A DNA stretch of 64,000 nucleotides. It comes from Microbulbifer variabilis. GTDB lineage: Bacteria > Pseudomonadota > Gammaproteobacteria > Pseudomonadales > Cellvibrionaceae. The position numbers and the translations under genes were made by a program. The notes below the pieces were generated by a model that had not been told where the DNA came from, searched no databases, and saw nothing but the letters and a program-made list of their open reading frames with translations. Below are positions 34,099-43,672 of this stretch, piece after piece; positions within the stretch are counted from its first letter, which is position 1, and each line of letters starts with the position of its first letter. The DNA lies in the NCBI RefSeq assembly GCF_023716485.1, contig NZ_CP092418.1, positions 3,331,001-3,395,000 on the forward strand, read 5' to 3'.

Positions 34099-36804
34099 AT
34101 GCAGCCGGCCAATATCCCTTACTTCGAGCGCCCCCTGTTCTTCTTCGATCAAACCCGCTTTCGCCGGGACTTGGCTTCCCGTGAAAAACCGCCCTTGCAA
34201 GTATTTAAAGATGCGATTGGCGCTGCCGAGCACCAGATGGCTGAACGTTTTCGCGAGGGGGAAGATGTGGCCACCCTCGTGCATGAGCGCGCCTTATTCA
34301 TCGACTGCCTGTTGCACTACGCCTGGCATCAGTACAGCTGGAGACCGGGCGCCAGCTTGCTGGCCGTCGGAGGCTATGGGCGCGGGGAGCTACACCCCCA
34401 TTCCGATATCGACCTGTTGATCCTCACCGAAGAACGGGCCAATGATGAAACAGTCGACAACATAGAGCGCCTCATTACTTTCCTCTGGGATTTGGGCTTG
34501 GAGATCGGTCACTCAGTGCGCAACGTAAAAGAGTGCCTGGCGCTGGCCGCCGAGGACATCACTGTCATCACCAATCTCACCGAGTCCCGTACTGTGGTGG
34601 GTGATAGCAAACCCGGCGAACGGCTTGCGGCCGGGATGGAGGGGAGCAAGCTTTGGTCCACCGAGGACTTCTTCAAAGCCAAGTTGGCGGAACAGGATGA
34701 GCGCCACAACCGCCAGCAGGCAGCGGAATATATTCTCGAGCCCAACATCAAAAACGCACCCGGCGGGCTGCGCGATATCCAGACTATCTCTTGGGTAGCG
34801 AAGTACTTTTTTCGCGTACGCACGCTCAGACAACTGCAGGGCAAGGCCTTTTTCACTGAGGAAGAATTCGCCATTCTGCAGTCCGGCGAAAGCTTCCTTT
34901 GGCGTGTGCGCTACGGCCTTCACCTGCTTGCCGGACGCGCCGAGGAGCGACTGCTGTTCGACTACCAGAGGGAGCTAGCCAAACAATTTGGCTATGAAGA
35001 CAGCGACACCCAACTGGCAGTTGAGCAATTTATGCACAGCTACTATCGCATCGTAATGGCCCTACGCGAGCTTAACGATGTACTGCTGCAGTATTTGGGC
35101 GAGGTGATCCAACAAGGGGGTGCGCAGGCTATCACCCCCATCAATGAGCGCTTCCAACTGCGCGGCGGTGCGATTGAAGCCGCCTATCCGCAGGTGTTTA
35201 ATCAGCACCCCTCTGCGCTATTGGAAATCTTTGTGTTGATGGCCAGGCACCCGCAGATTACCCGGGTACGTGCCTCAACTATCCGCCTGATCCGGGAACA
35301 CCGCCACTTGATCGATGAGCGCTTTCGCGCGGACTCCGCCAACAGCGAGCTGTTTATGGAACTGCTGCGTTCTGCACGCGGACTCTCCACACAGCTGTCG
35401 CGCATGACCCGCTACGGTATTCTCGGGCGCTACCTGCCAGAATTCGGCCGCGTTACCGGGCAAATGCAGCACGATCTCTTCCATATCTACACTGTGGACG
35501 CCCACACCCTGCAGGTGGTGCGCAATATGCGCAGTTTTCGCGGCCCCGAAGCACGCGAGAAATTCCCGATCGCCGCGGAGATCCTCGAGCGGTTGCGCCA
35601 GCCCGAGCTGCTGTATATTGCCGGCCTCTACCACGATATCGCCAAGGGTCGCGGCGGCGACCACTCGAAGTTGGGCGTGGTGGACGCCGCCGAATTCTGC
35701 CAGCGCCACCAACTGCCGGCACGCGACCGCCGCCTAGTGTGCTGGCTGGTGGAAAAGCATCTATTGATGAGCCAGGTATCTCAAAAACAGGACATCAGCG
35801 ACCCAGAGGTGGTGCATGCCTTCGCCCGCGAGGTGGGCGACCGCGAACACCTGGATTTCCTCTACGCCCTCACAGTAGCCGATATCAACGCCACCAACCC
35901 AGAGCTTTGGAACAGCTGGCGCGCCAGCCTGATGCGCCAGCTCTACCAGGCCACCCAACACGCCCTGCGCCGTGGTTTGGAGAATCCCGTCGACCGGGAG
36001 GAAATCATCGAGGAGACCCGCAGCCTGGCACTGGAAAAGCTGAGCGCCCTCGGTCTGCCAGAGGCCTCCATAGAAAATATCTGGGCGCAAATGGGCGAGG
36101 ACTACTTTGTGCGCGAGAGCGCCGACAACATCGTCTGGCACACCGCGGCCATCCATGAGCTGCACAGCAACAGCCCGCTGCTGCCGAGCGACACCCTGGT
36201 ACTAACGCGCAACTCGGGCCCCGGTGAGCACGATGGCGCCACCCAGGTTTTCGTCTATACCCCCGACCGCGCCAATGTGTTCGCCGCCGCAGTCACCGGA
36301 CTCGATATGCTCAACCTGAACGTGCACGACGCGCGCCTTTACAGTTCGGCCTCAGGTTACACCCTGGATACTTTTTATGTACTGGATGAATCTGGACAGC
36401 CCCTGCTCGACGAACCCCAGCGCCTGCAGCAAATTCGCGAAACCCTACAAGAGGAGCTGGAACTGGTGGAGGATTACTCCAAGGTGATCCAACGGCGCAC
36501 CCCGAGGCGCCTAAAGATGTTTTCGCTGGAGAGCCGCGCGCACCTATCCACAGAACCGGGAGATCAGTACAGCACGCTGGAAATCACCAGTGCTGATAGA
36601 CCGGGCCTGCTGGCCCTGATTGCACGCACCTTTGTCACACACGATCTGCGCCTGCACAATGCCAAGATCTCCACTCTCGGGGAGCGGGTGGAGGATATTT
36701 TCCATATCACCGATGCCGAGGGGCGCGCGCTCTGCAATACCGAGACCAACCACGCTCTGGAGCAGGCCATTTGCCGGGAGCTGGATGACCACACAGCGCC
36801 GTAA
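34099..36804 (+). CDS. glnD: PII uridylyltransferase/uridylyl-removing enzyme GlnD
   Basis: GlnD senses glutamine and adds or removes UMP on PII (GlnB/GlnK), thereby controlling nitrogen metabolism. The reading frame is open from 34003 inside map, but the ATG at 34099 (MQPANIPYFERPLFFFDQTR) gives the family start and 901 residues (E. coli 890). Domains in order are the nucleotidyltransferase with VGGYGRGELHPHSDIDLLIL (residues 90-109, metal aspartates 103 and 105), the HD hydrolase with LYHDIAKGRGGDH near residue 512, and two C-terminal ACT domains. The second ACT contains the glutamine-sensing-type stretch SADRPGLLALIARTF. It is followed by dapC 30 bases later. Confidence 0.97.
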   Translation: MQPANIPYFERPLFFFDQTRFRRDLASREKPPLQVFKDAIGAAEHQMAERFREGEDVATLVHERALFIDCLLHYAWHQYSWRPGASLLAVGGYGRGELHPHSDIDLLILTEERANDETVDNIERLITFLWDLGLEIGHSVRNVKECLALAAEDITVITNLTESRTVVGDSKPGERLAAGMEGSKLWSTEDFFKAKLAEQDERHNRQQAAEYILEPNIKNAPGGLRDIQTISWVAKYFFRVRTLRQLQGKAFFTEEEFAILQSGESFLWRVRYGLHLLAGRAEERLLFDYQRELAKQFGYEDSDTQLAVEQFMHSYYRIVMALRELNDVLLQYLGEVIQQGGAQAITPINERFQLRGGAIEAAYPQVFNQHPSALLEIFVLMARHPQITRVRASTIRLIREHRHLIDERFRADSANSELFMELLRSARGLSTQLSRMTRYGILGRYLPEFGRVTGQMQHDLFHIYTVDAHTLQVVRNMRSFRGPEAREKFPIAAEILERLRQPELLYIAGLYHDIAKGRGGDHSKLGVVDAAEFCQRHQLPARDRRLVCWLVEKHLLMSQVSQKQDISDPEVVHAFAREVGDREHLDFLYALTVADINATNPELWNSWRASLMRQLYQATQHALRRGLENPVDREEIIEETRSLALEKLSALGLPEASIENIWAQMGEDYFVRESADNIVWHTAAIHELHSNSPLLPSDTLVLTRNSGPGEHDGATQVFVYTPDRANVFAAAVTGLDMLNLNVHDARLYSSASGYTLDTFYVLDESGQPLLDEPQRLQQIRETLQEELELVEDYSKVIQRRTPRRLKMFSLESRAHLSTEPGDQYSTLEITSADRPGLLALIARTFVTHDLRLHNAKISTLGERVEDIFHITDAEGRALCNTETNHALEQAICRELDDHTAP

Positions 36805-36834
36805 TATCACCAATGACGAGCGGATAAGAACGCC

Positions 36835-38013
36835 ATGAATCCAAACCTGGACAAGCTGCAGCCCTACCCTTTTTCCAAGTTACAGGCACTGAAAGCGGGC
36901 CTGCAGCCGGCGAACAAACCCCATATCGCCCTCTCCATCGGCGAACCGAAACACGAGCCGCCCAAATTCGTACAGAGAGCGCTAGTCGCGCACCTGGATA
37001 AGATCTCTGCCTACCCGCTCACCATAGGCCTTGACCCCCTGCGCCAGGCAATTGCCGACTGGCTATGCGCCCGTTTCCAACTCAAACAGGTGAGTGCCGA
37101 TTCCCAGGTGCTGCCAGTAAACGGCACCCGCGAAGCGTTATTCGCCTTCGCACAGGCCACGGTCACGCCGGGCAGTAAAGTACTGATGCCCAACCCCTTC
37201 TACCAGATTTACGAGGGGGCGGCCCTGCTCGCCGGCGCCGAGCCGCACTTTATCAACTGTCTCGCCGACAATAGTTTTAAACCAGACTTCGGCTCGGTGT
37301 CCGAATCGGTGTGGCAGCAGTGTGAACTGCTCTACCTGTGTTCACCGGGCAATCCCACCGGTGCCCTGCTAGAGATTGACGATTTGCAATTACTCATCGA
37401 ACTTGCAGACCGCTACGACTTCACCATCGCCTCGGATGAGTGCTACTCGGAACTCTATTTCGATGAGAGCGCGCCGCCGGCCGGGCTGCTGCAAGCCTGC
37501 GAGCAAATGGGCCGCAGCAACTATCACCGCTGTGTGGTTTTTCACAGCCTGTCGAAGCGCTCCAATTTGGCTGGGCTGCGCTCCGGGTTTGTTGCCGGCG
37601 ACGCTCAGCTGCTGGAGAAATTCCTCCTCTATCGCACCTACCACGGCTGCGCAATGCCGCTACCCAACCAATACGCCTCTATTGCCGCCTGGCAGGATGA
37701 AGAGCACGTACGCGAAAATCGCGCACTCTACCGACAAAAGTTCGACGCGGTGCTCGATATTCTCGACGGCTGCTTAGAAGTACAAAAACCACAGGCCAGC
37801 TTTTACCTGTGGCCGCGAGTCGGCAACGGGGAGGAGTTCGCCAGAGAGCTATACCGCCAGCAAAACATCACGGTTTTGCCGGGCTCTTTCCTCGCCCGCA
37901 ATAGCGAGGGAGTAAATCCAGGCAGCGAGTATGTACGCATGGCCCTGGTGGCCACATTGGAAGAATGCATAGAGGCTGCAGAGCGCATCAAAGAATTTTG
38001 CCGGCAAACCTGA
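36835..38013 (+). CDS. dapC: Succinyldiaminopimelate transaminase
   Basis: DapC transfers an amino group from glutamate to N-succinyl-2-amino-6-ketopimelate on the way to diaminopimelate and lysine. The 392-residue class I/II PLP aminotransferase starts MNPNLDKLQPYPFSKLQALK, and has the LCSPGNPTGALLEI and SDECYSELYFDE motifs. The PLP lysine lies in VVFHSLSKRSNLAGLRSGFV near residue 240. The type and position next to glnD and upstream of dapD match the Pseudomonas dapC locus. Confidence 0.95.
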   Translation: MNPNLDKLQPYPFSKLQALKAGLQPANKPHIALSIGEPKHEPPKFVQRALVAHLDKISAYPLTIGLDPLRQAIADWLCARFQLKQVSADSQVLPVNGTREALFAFAQATVTPGSKVLMPNPFYQIYEGAALLAGAEPHFINCLADNSFKPDFGSVSESVWQQCELLYLCSPGNPTGALLEIDDLQLLIELADRYDFTIASDECYSELYFDESAPPAGLLQACEQMGRSNYHRCVVFHSLSKRSNLAGLRSGFVAGDAQLLEKFLLYRTYHGCAMPLPNQYASIAAWQDEEHVRENRALYRQKFDAVLDILDGCLEVQKPQASFYLWPRVGNGEEFARELYRQQNITVLPGSFLARNSEGVNPGSEYVRMALVATLEECIEAAERIKEFCRQT

Positions 38014-38072
38014 CAGGCGAACTAATCCAACAGACACCGTAACCCAGGAGCCCCACCCAGGCACAGACGAGA

Positions 38073-38741
38073 ATGGCAGTAAAAAATTTACTCAAGCAAG
38101 AGCGCGTGGATTTTATTCTACAGCGCCTGGAAGAACTCTATCCGCAGACCCCGATTCCGCTCGATCACAAAGACTCCTACACCTTGTTAGTCGCCGTACT
38201 ACTCTCGGCGCAGTGTACCGATGAGCGCGTAAACCAGATCACCCCCGCCCTCTGGCAGTTGGCCGACAACCCGGAGGATATGGCTCTAGTACCCGTGGAG
38301 GATATTCAAGCGGTTATCCGCCCCTGCGGTTTATCACCGCAAAAATCCAAAGCCATCAGCAAGCTGTCACAAATTCTCGTCAACGAATACCACAGTAAAG
38401 TGCCGGAAAATATGGCCGCCCTGGAAACCCTGCCCGGCGTCGGCCACAAGACAGCAAGTGTGGTAATGTCCCAGGCATTTGGCCACCCGGCCTTCCCTGT
38501 GGACACCCATATTCACCGCCTGGCGCAGCGCTGGGGACTCACCAGCGGTAAAAATGTCACCCAGACCGAGAAAGATCTAAAAAGGCTATTCCCCAGAGAA
38601 AAGTGGAATAAATTGCACCTGCAGATTATTTTTTATGGCCGCGAGTACTGCTCGGCACGCGGCTGCGACGGCACAGTCTGCGAAATCTGCACCACCTGCT
38701 ATCCCAACCGCAAAAACCCCAAGAAAACCAAAAAGGCGTAA
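38073..38741 (+). CDS. nth: Endonuclease III-type DNA glycosylase/AP lyase, unusual subfamily
   Basis: Endonuclease III removes oxidised pyrimidines and cuts at abasic sites. The 222-residue protein has the helix-hairpin-helix with catalytic lysine (LPGVGHKTASVVMSQAFG) and the catalytic aspartate in PVDTHIHRL. The Fe-S loop is not the enterobacterial C-x6-C-x2-C-x5-C. Cysteines after YGRE are spaced C-x4-C-x4-C-x2-C-x2-C (YC, GC, VC, IC, TC), so cluster binding cannot be assumed. Stretches such as IPLDHKDSYTLLVAVLLSAQ, CGLSPQKSKAI and WNKLHLQIIFYGREYCSARG resemble, from memory, Bacteroidetes-type Nth more than E. coli Nth. It stands between dapC and yffB, whose GTG start is two bases after its stop. 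Confidence 0.9.
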   Translation: MAVKNLLKQERVDFILQRLEELYPQTPIPLDHKDSYTLLVAVLLSAQCTDERVNQITPALWQLADNPEDMALVPVEDIQAVIRPCGLSPQKSKAISKLSQILVNEYHSKVPENMAALETLPGVGHKTASVVMSQAFGHPAFPVDTHIHRLAQRWGLTSGKNVTQTEKDLKRLFPREKWNKLHLQIIFYGREYCSARGCDGTVCEICTTCYPNRKNPKKTKKA

Positions 38742-38743
38742 CT

Positions 38744-39097
38744 GTGATTACTCTGTACGGCATTAAAAACTGCGACACCGTAAAGAAAGCCCGCAAATGG
38801 CTGGAAAAGAATGGGGTCGACTATCAGTTTCACGATTTCCGTGAAGACGGCATGGACAATGTGCCCCTAAAAGCCTGGCTGAATAAATTTGGCTGGCAGG
38901 AAGTGCTGAATCGCCGCTCCACCAGTTGGCGCGCCCTGAGCGAAGCACGGAAAAACACAATGGACAACGCCAGCGCTTTGACCCTGGCCATCGAGACCCC
39001 CACCCTGATCAAGCGTCCAGTGACCAGCTCAGGCGGCACTACCCACTTCGGTTTTAAAGAGCAAGAGTTCGCCGCACTTACCGGCCAAGCCAACTAG
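38744..39097 (+). CDS. yffB: ArsC/Spx-family thioredoxin-fold protein YffB
   Basis: The 117-residue protein belongs to the ArsC/Spx/YffB family of small thioredoxin-like proteins. It starts with a GTG and reads MITLYGIKNCDTVKKARKWL with a single active-site cysteine at position 10, followed by the LNRRSTSWRALSE region and the C-terminal TPTLIKRPV. E. coli yffB also lies beside dapE and its protein is a glutathione-dependent thiol reductase candidate. A true arsenate reductase function is unlikely because no ars genes are nearby. It is closely packed between nth and dapD (9 bases). Confidence 0.93.
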   Translation: MITLYGIKNCDTVKKARKWLEKNGVDYQFHDFREDGMDNVPLKAWLNKFGWQEVLNRRSTSWRALSEARKNTMDNASALTLAIETPTLIKRPVTSSGGTTHFGFKEQEFAALTGQAN

Positions 39098-39106
39098 GAG
39101 AAAAAA

Positions 39107-40138
39107 ATGAGCGATATCTACAGCATTGGATTCGGCGTTGGCACCTGTAATAGCAAGGGCGACTGGCTGGAAGTCTTCTATCCAAAACCGCTGTTCAAAC
39201 CCAGTGCAGAAATAGCCAAAGCGGTGACCGAGACCCTACATATCGAAAGCGGCAACCACAGCCTGCCTCTCGACGCGACCCTGCTCCACAGCCTCACTGA
39301 AAAACTGCACAGTGCCGGGGCGGGCGAACAGGCGGAGATCCTACAGCAGTTCGCCAACAGCCACCGACCTCTGGTAGTGGCCGTACTTTCCAGCGACGAG
39401 GCGCCACAGACAGTACCTGAAGCCTATTTAAAATTACATTTGCTTTCCCACCGGCTGGTGAAACCCCACGAAACGAATCTCGAAGGTATCTTCGGCAAAC
39501 TGGTCAATGTGGCCTGGACCAATCAGGGCGCGATCGACCTGGAAGAACTGCCACAGCGCCAACTGGAAGCGCGCCTGAACGGAGAGCACTTGGAAGTTGC
39601 CTGTGTCGACAAATTTCCCAAGATGACCAACTACGTGGTGCCCACGGGCGTGCGTATCGCCCACACCGCGCGTGTGCGTCTCGGCGCCTATCTCGGTGAG
39701 GGCACCACGATCATGCACGAGGGCTTCGTCAACTTTAACGCGGGCACCGAGGGACCGGGCATGATCGAAGGCCGCATCTCGGCCGGCGTTTTTGTCGGTG
39801 CTGGCTCCGATCTGGGTGGCAGCAGCTCCACCATGGGTACTCTCTCCGGCGGCGGAAACATAGTGATTTCCGTGGGTGACAACTGCCTGCTGGGTGCCAA
39901 CGCCGGTATCGGCATCCCCCTGGGGGATCGCTGCACCGTGGAAGCGGGTTTATATATCACCGCTGGGACCAAAGTGGCCCTACTGGACGACAGCGGCAAA
40001 CTGGTCGAATACATCAAAGCACGCGAATTGGCCGGAAAGTCCGACCTCCTGTTCCGCAGAAATTCCACCAATGGCGCCGTTGAATGTTTAACGAATAAGA
40101 GTGCCATTGAGTTGAATGCAGCTCTGCACAGCAATTAA
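39107..40138 (+). CDS. dapD: Tetrahydrodipicolinate N-succinyltransferase (long form)
   Basis: DapD transfers a succinyl group from succinyl-CoA to tetrahydrodipicolinate, the first step of the succinylase branch of lysine and diaminopimelate synthesis. The 343-residue protein is the longer Pseudomonas-type DapD. It has an N-terminal domain of about 180 residues, then a left-handed beta-helix with hexapeptide repeats (RLGAYLGEGTTIMHEGFVNF, GGSSSTMGTLSGGGNIVISV, LGANAGIGIPLGDRCTVEAG). An AGGAG-like ribosome site (taggagaa) lies seven bases before its ATG. It is followed by dapE. Confidence 0.97.
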   Translation: MSDIYSIGFGVGTCNSKGDWLEVFYPKPLFKPSAEIAKAVTETLHIESGNHSLPLDATLLHSLTEKLHSAGAGEQAEILQQFANSHRPLVVAVLSSDEAPQTVPEAYLKLHLLSHRLVKPHETNLEGIFGKLVNVAWTNQGAIDLEELPQRQLEARLNGEHLEVACVDKFPKMTNYVVPTGVRIAHTARVRLGAYLGEGTTIMHEGFVNFNAGTEGPGMIEGRISAGVFVGAGSDLGGSSSTMGTLSGGGNIVISVGDNCLLGANAGIGIPLGDRCTVEAGLYITAGTKVALLDDSGKLVEYIKARELAGKSDLLFRRNSTNGAVECLTNKSAIELNAALHSN

Positions 40139-40228
40139 AACCTGACCCTGCGGGGCCCCGGCCCCGCCCGCTCTCCATCTGCATAAATTCCGATAACAAC
40201 GCACCTGATCAACTAAAAGGATTATTCC

Positions 40229-41362
40229 GTGACCCCCACACTGCAACTGGCCTTTGACCTTATCCGCCGTCGCTCCGTAACCCCCGAGGACGCAGGCTGT
40301 ATGGATCAGATGATTGAGCGGCTGGAAAAAATTGGGTTCAAGGTGACAAAGTTGCGCCGTGGCGATACCGATAATTTTTGGGCGGTGCGCAACGGGCAAA
40401 GCATAGGCCCACTGCTCGCCTTCGCCGGACACACCGATGTCGTGCCGAGTGGGCCGGAGGAAAACTGGAGCAGCCCACCCTTCGAACCACAAATCCGCGA
40501 TAACTTTTTGTATGGTCGCGGTGCGGCCGATATGAAGGGCTCACTGGCAGCAATGGTGGTGGCCTGCGAGGAATTTATCCATCAGCACCCCGATCACAGC
40601 GGTCGCATCGCCTTTTTGATCACCAGCGACGAAGAGGGGCCGGCAATCAACGGCACAGTCAAAGTCGTTGAGTGGCTTGAGGAGCAGGGAGAAAAAATAG
40701 ACTGCTGTATTGTCGGTGAGCCCTCCAGCAGCGAGCGCGTCGGCGATATTATCAAGAATGGAAGACGCGGCTCCCTGGGCCTTGAATTAAAAGTCTTCGG
40801 TGTGCAGGGACATGTGGCCTATCCACATCTGGCGGAAAACCCAATTCACAATTTGGCCCCAGCTCTCGCTGAACTGGCCGCAGAAGAGTGGGATCAGGGC
40901 AACCAATTTTTCCCAGCCACCAGCTTCCAAGTTTCCAACATCAACGGAGGCACAGGAGCAACCAATGTGATTCCCGGTGAGGTGGATCTGCTCTGTAACT
41001 GGCGCTTTTCTACAGAATCCACCGCCGAAGAACTGGAGGCCCGTGCCCGAGCAATCCTGGATAAGTACAACTTAAAATATGAAGCGAACTTTAATTTGTC
41101 CGGGCACCCCTTCCTCACTGCCGAGGGTCCACTGGTCCACGCTGTAGAGCAAGCGATTCAAAAAATCACAGGAAAGGAAACAGAGTTATCGACGGCCGGG
41201 GGCACTTCGGATGGCCGTTTTATCGCTCCAACAGGAGCGCAGGTAGTGGAACTGGGGCCGGTCAATGCCACTATTCACAAAGTTGATGAGAGAGTCAAAG
41301 CCGACGATTTGGATATACTTAAGGAAATCTATCGGGAAGTACTTAGGGAGCTTCTAACCTGA
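40229..41362 (+). CDS. dapE: Succinyl-diaminopimelate desuccinylase
   Basis: DapE is a dinuclear zinc hydrolase releasing succinate from N-succinyl-LL-diaminopimelate. The GTG start at 40229 is preceded by AAAAGGA. The 377-residue protein shows the M20 metallopeptidase motifs: [11 protein letters not shown] (histidine and aspartate), [15 protein letters not shown], the catalytic glutamate pair in [12 protein letters not shown], and the C-terminal [11 protein letters not shown] with the last histidine ligand. dapC, dapD and dapE thus give three of the steps of the succinylase route in one cluster. Confidence 0.97.
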   Translation: MTPTLQLAFDLIRRRSVTPEDAGCMDQMIERLEKIGFKVTKLRRGDTDNFWAVRNGQSIGPLLAFAGHTDVVPSGPEENWSSPPFEPQIRDNFLYGRGAADMKGSLAAMVVACEEFIHQHPDHSGRIAFLITSDEEGPAINGTVKVVEWLEEQGEKIDCCIVGEPSSSERVGDIIKNGRRGSLGLELKVFGVQGHVAYPHLAENPIHNLAPALAELAAEEWDQGNQFFPATSFQVSNINGGTGATNVIPGEVDLLCNWRFSTESTAEELEARARAILDKYNLKYEANFNLSGHPFLTAEGPLVHAVEQAIQKITGKETELSTAGGTSDGRFIAPTGAQVVELGPVNATIHKVDERVKADDLDILKEIYREVLRELLT

Positions 41363-41497
41363 GCTTACTGCCCCAGACGATAATTATTTATTAATTGCAC
41401 GGACTATCCCACTAAATACACGGATCGGCTTATTCGCCTCCTAACCAACTGCCTCTGCGGTATGCTCCTTCCGATAACAAAATGGAGGAGCCCGCAG

Positions 41498-43561
41498 ATG
41501 CAGATAATGAACAGACTATTGAAAATAGCCGCGGCGATATTAATCGCCAGTCCTGCCCTCGCTGAAGAGCAACCCACTAACTTCAGCTATGAGGATGTAT
41601 TCAATCTCGAGTATGCCAGCGACCCTCAGTTCAGTAACGACGGAAAGAGTATTTACTACGTCCGCAACTCCATGAACAAAATGGCGGACAACAAGCGGGC
41701 AAACCTATGGCGCATCAGTGCCGACGGCAAGGACCACCGCCCACTGACCTCAGGGGATTACTCTGATTATTCACCACGCCTATCCCCGGACGGTAAAACA
41801 ATTGCCTTTATCAGTTCCCGCAGTGGCAGCCCCCAGATACACCTATTGTGGCTCGACAACGGCCAAAATCTGCAGATCTCCCACCTGCCAAAATCCCCTT
41901 CAAATATTCAGTGGTCACGAGACGGCAAACAAATTGCCTTCACCATGTTTGTGCCCGAGAGCAAACCGCTCCCGGTTGAACTACCCGGTGCCCCCGAGGG
42001 CGCAGAGTGGGCAAAACCACCTCAGTTTATCGACCGCAGTATTTATCGTGCGGACGGCATGGGTTATCTCAAGCAGGGGCACACCCAGGTATTTGTCATC
42101 CCCCGTGAGGGCGGCACGCCGCGTCAGCTTACCAGCGGTGAGTTCGATCACGGCAGTAGTCTCGCCTGGAGTAAAAACAACGACGCTATTTACTTTTCTG
42201 CAAACCGCCACCCCGATCACGAGATCGAATTGATGAACTCTGAAATTTATAGAGTAAATCTCAAGGATGGCAACATCGAGCAGATCACCGAAAGATTCGG
42301 GCCCGATCACCACCCGCAGATTTCCCCCGATGGTAAAAAGCTTGCCTACCTGGGATTCGAGGATCAACGGCTCGGGTACCAACAACACAGCCTGCGCATC
42401 ATCGATCTCGACAGCGGCAAGTCCCGCAAAGTTCAAACCGCTAAAGACCGCAGCATCTCCAGCTTCGACTGGCTCGGCGACAGCAAACGTATCGCTTACA
42501 GCTACGACGATCAGGGCTCCACAAAAATTGCCATTAAAAAAATTGGTGGCAGTGACACCGTAGTCGCCAGTGATGCTGGCGGTCTATCGCTGGGGCGGCC
42601 CTACTCGGGCACTCACTTTGCCACATCCAAACGCGGAGCTATTGCTTACACGCAAACTAATCCGCAACATCCGGCAGAGCTGGCTTTGGCCCACAATGGC
42701 AAAGTAAAAGCGCTGACCAGCCTAAATAACGATGTGATGCCGTTGCGCAATATGGCCCGCGTGGAGGAGATCAATTACAAGTCCAGTTTTGATGGCCGCG
42801 ATATACAAGGCTGGGTCGCCTACCCTCCCAATTTCGACCCGAAGAAAAAATATCCCCTGCTGTTGGAAATTCACGGCGGGCCCTTCTCTAACTATGGCCC
42901 CCGGTTTGCCGCCGAGGTGCAACTTTTTGCCGCCGCCGGCTATGTAATTCTCTACACAAACCCACGGGGCTCCACCAGCTACGGGCATGAATTTGCCAAC
43001 CTGATTCATCACAATTACCCGAGCCAGGATTACGACGATTTAATGGCCGGCGTCGATGCAGTCATCGACCAAGGTTATATCGATGAGGGGCAATTATTCG
43101 TTACCGGCGGCAGCGGCGGCGGCACCCTAACGGCCTGGATTATAGGCAAAACTGACCGATTCCGCGCAGCAGTAGTTGCCAAACCGGTAATCAACTGGGA
43201 GAGCTTCGTTTTAACTGCAGATTACTCCAGGTTCTTTACCAAATACTGGTTCTCAGGCATGCCCTGGGAAAAGCCGGAGGAATATCGTCGCCGCTCACCG
43301 CTGACTTATGTGGGCAATGTCACTACGCCAACCATGCTGCTTACCGGAGAGGAGGACTACCGCACACCGATGTCCGAAACAGAGCAGTTTTACCAGGCAC
43401 TGAAGTTGAACGATGTGGAAGCTGCAATGGTACGAATTCCAGGCGCCTCTCACAGTATTGCCGCAAGACCCAGCCAGATGATTGCGAAAGTGGCTTCTAT
43501 TTTGTACTGGTTTGATCAGCATAAGTCGGATAGAGAGGCTGAAGACTTAGTAAGTAAATAA
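41498..43561 (+). CDS. Secreted S9-family (prolyl oligopeptidase-type) serine peptidase, first of two
   Basis: The frame is open from 41462 but a clear ribosome site GGAGGAG (41484-41490) points to the ATG at 41498, giving a 687-residue precursor. Its signal peptide has cleavage near SPALA-EEQ, at about residue 23. Residues ~40-420 form a beta-propeller with TolB/WD40-like repeats (SPRLSPDGKTIAFISSRSGS, HPQISPDGKKLAYLG). The C-terminal alpha/beta-hydrolase carries the nucleophile in TGGSGGGTLT (serine ~539), aspartate in GEEDYRTP (~620) and histidine in GASHSIAAR (~651). S9 members cleave oligopeptides; the substrate is unknown. It is not part of the dap operon, with a 135-base gap. Confidence 0.92.
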   Translation: MQIMNRLLKIAAAILIASPALAEEQPTNFSYEDVFNLEYASDPQFSNDGKSIYYVRNSMNKMADNKRANLWRISADGKDHRPLTSGDYSDYSPRLSPDGKTIAFISSRSGSPQIHLLWLDNGQNLQISHLPKSPSNIQWSRDGKQIAFTMFVPESKPLPVELPGAPEGAEWAKPPQFIDRSIYRADGMGYLKQGHTQVFVIPREGGTPRQLTSGEFDHGSSLAWSKNNDAIYFSANRHPDHEIELMNSEIYRVNLKDGNIEQITERFGPDHHPQISPDGKKLAYLGFEDQRLGYQQHSLRIIDLDSGKSRKVQTAKDRSISSFDWLGDSKRIAYSYDDQGSTKIAIKKIGGSDTVVASDAGGLSLGRPYSGTHFATSKRGAIAYTQTNPQHPAELALAHNGKVKALTSLNNDVMPLRNMARVEEINYKSSFDGRDIQGWVAYPPNFDPKKKYPLLLEIHGGPFSNYGPRFAAEVQLFAAAGYVILYTNPRGSTSYGHEFANLIHHNYPSQDYDDLMAGVDAVIDQGYIDEGQLFVTGGSGGGTLTAWIIGKTDRFRAAVVAKPVINWESFVLTADYSRFFTKYWFSGMPWEKPEEYRRRSPLTYVGNVTTPTMLLTGEEDYRTPMSETEQFYQALKLNDVEAAMVRIPGASHSIAARPSQMIAKVASILYWFDQHKSDREAEDLVSK

Positions 43562-43588
43562 TTTATCTTTACTGACTTTTTAATTAAT

Positions 43589-43609
43589 GGGCGCCTCCAC
43601 TAGGCGTCC
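43589..43609 (+). terminator. Probable terminator after the first S9 peptidase
   Basis: GGGCGCCT (43589-43596) pairs with AGGCGTCC (43602-43609) with one G-U, a 5-base loop, and a following T-rich run (ACTATTTTATT). It would separate the two peptidase genes transcriptionally. Confidence 0.55.
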
Positions 43610-43672
43610 ACACTATTTTATTCATTTCCCTTGTCATTCATAATAGAAAAATCAATGACAAGGATTCTAGTG

